Positions 60,601-64,000 of a DNA stretch of 64,000 bases are shown here, piece after piece (within the stretch, counting starts at the first letter, position 1; every line of letters starts with the position of its first letter). Source of the stretch: Chaenocephalus aceratus (lineage: Eukaryota > Chordata > Actinopteri > Perciformes > Channichthyidae); contig JAMFTG010000251.1 of assembly GCA_023974075.1 (NCBI GenBank), forward strand, positions 1 to 64,000. Reading direction: 5' to 3'. The notes below the pieces were generated by a model. That model searched no databases, was not told the DNA's origin, and saw only the letters and a list, made by a program, of their open reading frames with translations. Position numbers and translations under genes: made by a program.

Positions 60601-63079
60601 ATAATCCCTCTGTTTCAGCCCTGTTTCCAAAGTGCTGATTCTCTGTCTGTTACTTTAGATGAAAATAAGGAAGCCCCTCCCCACGCCCCTCTGAGAGACA
60701 TTTGGTTACAAAAGAACTCAATGGTGCCTTAGAGAAGATTCAGGTGATAAGGGGGGGGGGGGGGGGGGGTACCTTGGTTGCTGATTGGCTAATGGTTACA
60801 CAAGACAACACATCGTTATGACATCATAAAGTGGCCAAAATCTGATCAGCTCATTTCAGACAGGTTTTTATAGAAATGGATCAAAAAGAGAGAGAATCTT
60901 TGTTCCTGAAACTTTCAGAGTCTCTTTCCACAGAGGGGACACATGTGATGTAGAAGAATGGAGAAGAGGGGACACATGTGATGTAGAAGAACATGAAGAA
61001 GAGGGGGACACATGTTGATGTAGAAGAGACATGAAGAAGAGGGGACACATGTTGATGTAGAAGAGACATGAGAAGAGGGGACACATGTTGATGTAGAAAG
61101 ACATGAAGCAGAGGGGAACACTTGGTTGATTGTCGAAGAGACATGAAGAAGAGGGGGCACATTGTTGATGTTGAAGAAGACATGAAGAGAGGGGGACACA
61201 TGTTGATGTAGTTAGAAGAGACATGAAGAAGAGGGGACACATGTTGATGTAGAAGCGACATGGAGAAGAGGGGACACATGGTGATGTAGAAGAGACATGA
61301 AGAAGAGGGGACACATGGTGATGTAGAAGAGACATGAAGAAGAGGGACACATGTTGATGTAGAAGAGACATGAAAGAAGAGGGGACACATAGTTGATGTT
61401 GAAGAGACATGACGAAGAGGGGACACATGTTGATGTAGAAGAGACATGAAGAAGAGGGGGACCACATGTTGATGTAGAAGAGAAGACATGAAGAAGAGGG
61501 GACACATGATGTAGAAGAGACATGGAGAAGAGGGGACACATGTGATGTAGAAGAGACATGAAGAAGTGGATTTAGCATAATAGGTGAGCTTTGTAAAACA
61601 CTTGACTCCATCCATCCCATAATAAACGTATGAAGCAACATGTCCTCTCACCCCTCCAGGTCATTGTTGAGCTGGTCACAGAAGGCATGGATGCTGCTCC
61701 AGTCGGTTGTCTCTGTTCAGAGGGTTAGTGGCTCTGTCTGGAAATTAAGAAAATGGCATGTCAGTCCCGAGAGGAAACAGATGTCCCCTTAACTTTACAG
61801 TATTATATCAACATGGTAATTCTATTAGATGACATATATCTCCGACATGTTGGTTACAGTTGTGTTATTGTGATAGAGATATATATGATATATATATATC
61901 TTTACAATTATTTATCTTTCTAAAAATGACTTTCAATCTGTATGAAATGTACAGTTTAACTCAGTTATTATTTCTACACTTGTTTTGCACCAATAATAAC
62001 AGAATGTGTGACACCTCTAAATACTACGCAGTTCAACAGAACTACAACAAAAACAGAACCAAACTATTTTGGTCTATTGTTTACATTATATTAGCTAGCA
62101 TGAATTTTAATTAATTAATGCTGTCACAGATTAAACATTGAATGACAGCCTCACCATTTTCACTCCGAAAACATCTTCTTCACATTAGTAGCAATACTTT
62201 ATTTTCTTACAGTATTTCATTTTACACTTTATTTGTACCTTCTCTTAGTCTATTTTTACATGGATACAGTTAACTTCTCCTGCATGACTTGCACAATGGT
62301 CAGTTGCATCATTCTCTTGCACAACTTTAATGATATTCTGTTTTGTTCTTTTGCACTATTTTTGTTGTTTAATTGTATTATCTCTTATTTATATATATGT
62401 TGCATTTTTGAAGGAGCCTGGGAGTTAAGATTGTCATTGCAATAACTACTGCTACTATGCATATGACAATAAGACCTTTGAATCTTGAATTATATTTACA
62501 TACGTTGAGTCAAAATGTTAAGGCTTTATGTCATACACAAAAATGTTTAGCCAAGTCCCTAATAAAATGCTGATAAGGCCTCCATGCTTTGCTAGTGACT
62601 GCATGATTTAAAATGTATCAAGTCACTGCCACATCACCCAGCCTGCCACCGAGCAGAGCAATACACAGGGAAGGTGCTAACAGCTGCTAGCTCACTGCCA
62701 CTGTCACATCTAGAACTTTCTCACCAATACCATAGCTTTTACTTAATCATAATTCAATGTATGGGTCTTTAAACTGGGAGCCCTGTGAAAGTGTCTCCCA
62801 TTACCTAACCTCAGGTGAGCTACCGAGCCGAGAAGCTAAAGCTAAGCCTGGCTGTGTTGTGTGTTGACAACTAGCTTAGCTTTAGCATCCTGGATGTGAC
62901 GGAAAGGTTCAAAGTCCCAACTGCCGGGACTCGGGTGGGCTGTCATGTCATCCGAAACAACTCACGGGTAATAATGTGCGAGTGTCCGAGTTTGCAGGCA
63001 ACACATGCTCGGTAGAATTAGTTTAAAATGACTCACTGATAAGAGACTCCAAACTCTCCGTGTCGGGCGGCGCAGCCAT
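42611..63079 (-). CDS. gga1: GGA1, Golgi-localised gamma-ear-containing ARF-binding protein 1
   Basis: Monomeric clathrin adaptor that sorts acidic-dileucine cargo (such as mannose-6-phosphate receptors) at the trans-Golgi network. Exons in order: 63037-63079, 61652-61737, 60264-60341, 58839-58937, 58627-58749, 58369-58469, 58081-58162, 57178-57316, 56777-56858, 54963-55075, 54511-54651, 54093-54166, 53784-53983, 46513-46742, 44585-44754, 44383-44493, 42611-42724 (TAG at 42611-42613). With the small indels discounted the phases join to 660 residues; human GGA1 has 639. VHS: about residues 1-147 (INRATNPLN, ATRLLAHKIQS, CGKRFHSEVGKFRFLNELIK, PPPRPKN). GAT: about 170-314 (DLYQRCEKMRPTLFRLASD, EILQAND). 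Hinge: SLLDDELMSLG, LDELDLLGKTL, TLRDLQSKSG. GAE: 530-660 (LPVTVFDGH, FHFARD, KLQPPSGTELPAFNP, QFPPAETWGSL). Hinge and C-terminal wording identify GGA1 rather than GGA2 or GGA3. Exons 2, 3, 4, 5, 7, 8 and 10 contain single-base indels; exons 1, 6, 9 and 11-17 are clean. Confidence 0.93.
42922..43539. mobile_element. 618-bp MITE in the last gga1 intron
   Basis: ACGGTACGTCCACACAGCAG at the left is matched by its reverse complement at the right (to 43539). Similar outer-body sequences (TTCCAGGATTTTCAGGATTC and CAAGATTTTCAAGATTTTTTC) extend the inverted match. A TA microsatellite lies at 43361-43386. Flanks show no sure target duplication. Confidence 0.82.
43583..44331. repeat. 37-bp minisatellite array 1 (about 20 units) in the last gga1 intron
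   Basis: Unit: GACACATGTTGATGTAGAAG followed by AGACATGAAGAAGAGGG. Variants (GGAGAAG for GAAGAAG, CTGATG for TTGATG, GATACATG) recur in order: GATACATG at 43705 and 44038 are exactly 333 bp apart, i.e. nine units. The 37-bp length is 1 modulo 3 and the minus strand has no stop codon in the unit, so all three minus frames stay open for 243-265 codons. These are not genes. The unit ends at the right in GGATTCTGCATAATAGGTG, a transposon terminus also found after array 2. Confidence 0.92.
44810..45025 (+). mobile_element. LINE 3'-tail fragment
   Basis: TTTTGTAAAGCACTTGTATG followed by TTTATTATTATTATC is a typical fish L2-like LINE or SINE tail. No coding remnant. It lies in the gga1 intron between exons 14 and 15. 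Confidence 0.45.
45045..45775. repeat. Further copy of the promoter-like transposon block
   Basis: Diverged copy of the block found at 29.3, 31.6 and 38.0 kb: AAAGCCAATGGGATATTTTT, TTTTGGAATATTGC, AATCTCTGTGGCAAAC, TTTTGTTCAGCAGGATAATC, AGAAGTGAAAAGCTAACGTT. It is split by a 490-bp hAT-like element at 45169-45658 and followed by another at 45776. Confidence 0.6.
45169..45658. mobile_element. 490-bp hAT-type MITE
   Basis: Ends TAGGGATGGGTACCG and TTAACCATCCCTA. Flanked by the 8-bp duplication CACGTTTA (45161-45168 and 45659-45666). The element splits the promoter-like block, whose two halves join cleanly without it. Confidence 0.88.
45776..46169. mobile_element. 394-bp hAT (Charlie-like) MITE
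   Basis: Ends CAGGGGTTCTCAAAG and CTTTGAGAACCCCTG. Flanked by the 8-bp duplication CTATAAAG (45768-45775 and 46170-46177). GGCGGCCC motifs near both ends. Confidence 0.92.
46860..47060. other. Unassigned repeat-like flank in gga1 intron 13
   Basis: Together with 51958-52330 it forms one stretch split by the 47061-51957 element. GC-rich, without exon features; possibly an LTR-type remnant, not provable from what I see. Confidence 0.3.
47437..48824 (+). mobile_element. Nested hAT with ATCG-rich subterminal repeats and BED-finger remnant
   Basis: Ends TAGAGATGTTAAG and ATGCACATCCCTA, flanked by the 8-bp duplication GAACGCGC (47429-47436 and 48825-48832). 48640-48800 is full of ATCGTATCG/ATCGCATCG repeats, usual for subterminal transposase-binding sites. 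Around 47700-47790 plus-strand codons read SNVWQHFGLFKKDG, like the BED zinc-finger start of a hAT transposase. The catalytic part is absent. Confidence 0.87.
48849..49029. mobile_element. hAT end with GGGTACCGATAAC terminus
   Basis: TAGGGTTGGGTACCGATAAC begins at about 48848. Its relative, in reverse, ends the repeats at about 10895 and 53034 (AACGATACCCAACCCTA). The partner end of this copy is not found; it is probably truncated by the next insertion. Confidence 0.4.
49030..50770 (-). mobile_element. ZMYM1-like hAT with N-terminal transposase remnants
   Basis: The minus-strand end is CAGGGCTGGACTGG (50757-50770); the other end CAGGGCCAGCCTG lies at 49031 on plus. Reading on minus from about 50517: MAKAKRKGGAEK then ACVKITDMFSTGAG; an acidic stretch; PVVQKVFTCKDGTSRKW; a TTF-type zinc finger area (FCFVCLAFGK, WRHHTSV) at about 49620-49480; then a DUF4371-like region (FLELIPLLGKYD, HLDDCVEKSKKLH, SLITLLSKTTVNSI) to about 49120. 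The RNase-H-like catalytic half and dimerisation region are missing, and there are frameshifts. The flanks show no 8-bp duplication. Confidence 0.75.
51690..51818. mobile_element. hAT terminus (TAGTGCTGTCA type)
   Basis: Read on minus, TTAGTGCTGTCAAAATTATC, then GCGTTAACGGCGGTAATTAA is a well-known hAT end in fish. Other end not located. It is part of the nested stack. Confidence 0.5.
51966..52890. other. Repeat-rich part of gga1 intron 13
   Basis: 51966-52330 continues the flank of the nested stack. 52440-52830 holds CTGTTTCCTGTTTTAGTTTG, a short GT run at 52637-52656 and wording common in non-autonomous fish elements. No exon is recognised. Confidence 0.35.
53148..53746. mobile_element. 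Complete TTAA-flanked MITE in gga1 intron 13
   Basis: TTAA (53144-53147), AAGGTCCCATGTCATGGCC, then 599 bp to GGCATGGGACCTT and TTAA (53747-53750). Same family as the P450 intron-5 elements. It ends 37 bp from gga1 exon 13. Confidence 0.85.
54310..54425 (+). mobile_element. LINE 3' tail fragment
   Basis: CTTGTAAAGCGTTTCGAGCA, then GAAAAGCGCTATGTAAATC and TATTATTATTATAA: a LINE/SINE 3' tail between gga1 exons 11 and 12. Confidence 0.6.
55425..55700. mobile_element. hAT-type terminus with GATCG subterminal repeats
   Basis: GCTCTCGCGATCG is repeated, GCCGATCGATCGGAGC follows, and the end ATCCCTA lies at 55699. On minus this is TAGGGATGCTCCGATCGATC, a common hAT end. The partner terminus is not clear, so the left border is a guess. 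Confidence 0.4.
55955..56548 (+). mobile_element. LINE ORF2 C-terminal fragment
   Basis: Plus-strand frame 55927-56292 reads NKSCFSLEARKRLCD, YGDLVYMNA, ALRFVTNCKALTHHCTLY, GLPSLTVRRLSHW. This is the usual C-terminal region of a fish LINE, followed by a 3' UTR that ends in CCTGGTTAATAAAGGCTACA and AAACAAACAAA. It is 5'-truncated and lies between gga1 exons 9 and 10, against gga1 orientation. Confidence 0.8.
56915..57030 (-). mobile_element. LINE 3'-end fragment
   Basis: TTTATTAGGATCCCCATTAG followed by TATTCTTCCTGGGGTCC is a widespread fish repeat, here in the gga1 intron between exons 8 and 9. No coding part. Confidence 0.5.
57430..57850. repeat. Retroposon tail fragments
   Basis: CCCCTCTGTGGGACTAATAA AGC (about 57529-57552) is a typical LINE/SINE 3' end. 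AT-rich sequence follows to 57850 with another AATAAAGTATTCTGATTC tail. No exon. Confidence 0.4.
58240..58325. repeat. Short palindromic repeat between gga1 exons 6 and 7
   Basis: GGGTTAGGTCATTATTCTGA and CTTACTGGGTTAGGTCAGTA, with GGTCAGAATAATGACC as a near-perfect hairpin. About 85 bp of direct and inverted motifs without known family. Confidence 0.5.
59008..60091. mobile_element. 1.08-kb hAT (Charlie-like) element in gga1 intron 3
   Basis: Ends CAGGGGTGGGGAACCT and AGGTTCCCCAGCCCTG (one-base differences), flanked by the 8-bp duplication CTCTAAAG (59000-59007 and 60092-60099). TACGGCCCTCGAGG and TACGGCCCTCGGAGG lie near the two tips. Open frames inside (minus, 58919-59308) have no transposase domain. 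Confidence 0.9.
60492..61592. mobile_element. TIR element carrying minisatellite array 2, gga1 intron 2
   Basis: The left end AAAGGTCCCATATTATTCTG is matched by the right end GCATAATAGGTGAGCTTT. The left 400 bp (CTCTGATTGGCTGAAACACC, then GCCCCTCCCCACGCCCCTC) is unique, with a poly-G run at about 60751-60769. The right 640 bp is the minisatellite. This suggests the 37-bp unit belongs to the element itself. Confidence 0.7.
60930..61572. repeat. 37-bp minisatellite array 2 (about 17 degraded units)
   Basis: Same unit as array 1 (GACACATGTTGATGTAGAAG...). Unlike array 1, almost every unit has a one- to three-base indel. Minus-strand open frames of 94-257 codons here are repeat artefacts. Confidence 0.9.
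61750..63036. other. gga1 intron 1
   Basis: AT-rich. 62230-62490 contains a retroposon-like tail (TTGCACAACTTTAATGATAT, GCATATGACAATAAGACC then TTTGAATCTTGAAT). 62640-62900 near exon 1 is GC-richer with CTAGCTTAGCTTTAGC-like sequence. No other exon is visible. Confidence 0.5.
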
Positions 63080-63107
63080 CACTGCGAGATTTTATGTGGT
63101 GCGTTGG

Positions 63108-63117
63108 TCTCGCGAGA
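63108..63117 (-). promoter_or_regulatory. TCTCGCGAGA promoter element of gga1
   Basis: A perfect palindromic TCTCGCGAGA lies 29 bp upstream of the gga1 start codon. This element is known from TATA-less promoters of broadly expressed vertebrate genes. No TATA box is seen nearby. It fits a housekeeping adaptor gene and supports this start codon. Confidence 0.7.
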
Positions 63118-64000
63118 TCAGCAAGGGGAACGTAGAGGCAGACGAGACACAGAACTAGAGTGCATAGATAGAACACATGGACATGATTGATACAGGTAAT
63201 GATAGTTTGCTGTAATAATCCTTTATATATACAGTCTAATGTAATACTCACATGTTTACTGAAAGTAAGAACTATTATTGGTGTACAATAACTGATATTA
63301 ATGTAATAAAAGCATTGTTCTCTTATTCATCTAATTATTTGTAAGGGCACCATGCCAAATGAACGCCGATGTCCATGACTACACTATGCATTTCAGGCGA
63401 AAATAATGTAATAACATAAATACATACAGAGTCTATTGTATAATAATCATAATCGTAATAATAATAATAATTCTCATTCTAGTAAATACATTTCTATGAT
63501 GTACGTCACGCAAACAGAACCAGAACCGGATACCAAGTCCTTCAAAAATAAAACCATGCCATTCGGTTTGTGTGGCAACAAGAATGTAACTCTTTAGACC
63601 TTGTACACTAACTTTAGTTGTATACCTACGTAACGTTTTGCGTGTTATTTTTCGCAAGACTCGACAGGTTCACTTTGCAATACTTTTCAACAAAATAAGA
63701 TACTGTAATTAGAAACCTCCCCTTCCTAATTCTAGAGAAGCTGTGTCTCCCTCTAGAGGCAGCTATTGTGCACATCAGTGAGTAGATGGAGCACAACAAG
63801 AAGGACTACAGAGAGTAACGGGATTTGATGTAAAGTGCGATCTCCTTTGTGGAAATATATCTGAGTGAGTCATTTGATTATTTCACATCTTTGTATTGGA
63901 CGATAACTCGCCACATGCACAAGTATGTGGTAAATAAAAAGATGCCATTGTGTTACCGCTATAGTGAGCGTGAGGGAAACCGTTAGTTGTGGATGGAAAG
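63118..64000. other. Upstream of gga1, no gene resolved
   Basis: 63225-63240 has TATATATACAGTCTAATG, a fish repeat terminus. AT-rich sequence with TAA repeats (about 63450) follows. 63640-64000 is more mixed in composition and could hold the first exon of a divergent neighbour, but I find no start codon with a convincing frame or splice donor. Confidence 0.35.

Noticed and set aside
60868..61651. Minus-strand open frames of 256-257 codons in the second array
   Set aside because: Same minisatellite artefact, with frames switching at indels.
42611..63079. Identity as gga2 or gga3 rather than gga1
   Set aside because: IIKQDPELP is GGA2-like, but the hinge (LLDLSGL, SLLDDELMSLG, LDLLGKTL, TLRDLQ) and the end QFPPAETWGSL match GGA1 far better.

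Overview
This window is vertebrate nuclear DNA, almost certainly from a ray-finned fish and probably a percomorph (the last point is inference). It has split genes with GT-AG introns. The repeats are typical of fish: LINE2-type and Rex3 retroposons, tRNA-derived SINEs, many hAT-type elements with 8-bp target duplications, and short elements flanked by TTAA. Only about 6 kb is host coding exon; most of the rest is transposon sequence. Almost all long open frames outside the spliced exons belong to transposons, minisatellites or antisense shadows.

Layout. (1) About 2.0-31.1 kb holds three copies of a cytochrome P450 family 2 gene. Copy A (+, 2046-6192) shows exons 4-9 intact; exons 1-3 would lie left of the window. 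Copy B (-, 16194-20678) has all nine exons but frameshifts in exons 4, 7 and 8. Copy C (-, 24659-31071) has all nine exon positions but indels in seven of them. A and B are arms of a large inverted repeat with a spacer at about 8.1-12.7 kb; B and C are tandem. Each copy has gained its own insertions: a gypsy fragment in A, an L2 LINE carrying a nested Rex3 in B, and two hATs in C. All three share a TTAA element in intron 5, so the relative order of events can be read. (2) 31.6-38.0 kb looks like one large composite element. It has inverted ends of about 160 bp, a THAP zinc-finger exon pair pointing inward from the left and a SWIM/YqaJ-nuclease gene pointing inward from the right, and it has been damaged by later insertions. 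(3) 38.3-41.3 kb is an element with inverted ends of about 550 bp and a 7-bp target duplication. (4) 42.6-63.1 kb, minus strand, is gga1 (Golgi-localised, gamma-ear-containing, ARF-binding protein 1): 17 coding exons, 660 residues after allowing for small indels, a polyA signal at about 41.8 kb and a TCTCGCGAGA promoter element 29 bp upstream of the start codon. Its introns hold two arrays of one 37-bp minisatellite, a nested stack of hAT elements (47.1-52.0 kb) and several short elements with clear target duplications.

The P450 genes would encode ER-membrane haem monooxygenases. gga1 encodes a clathrin adaptor of the trans-Golgi network. I see no functional link between them; they are neighbours. 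The least expected things are the THAP plus SWIM-YqaJ element, a promoter-like block of about 200 bp shared by transposons of different types, and a striking split of gga1 into indel-rich and indel-free halves, which bears on how far the P450 frameshifts can be trusted.
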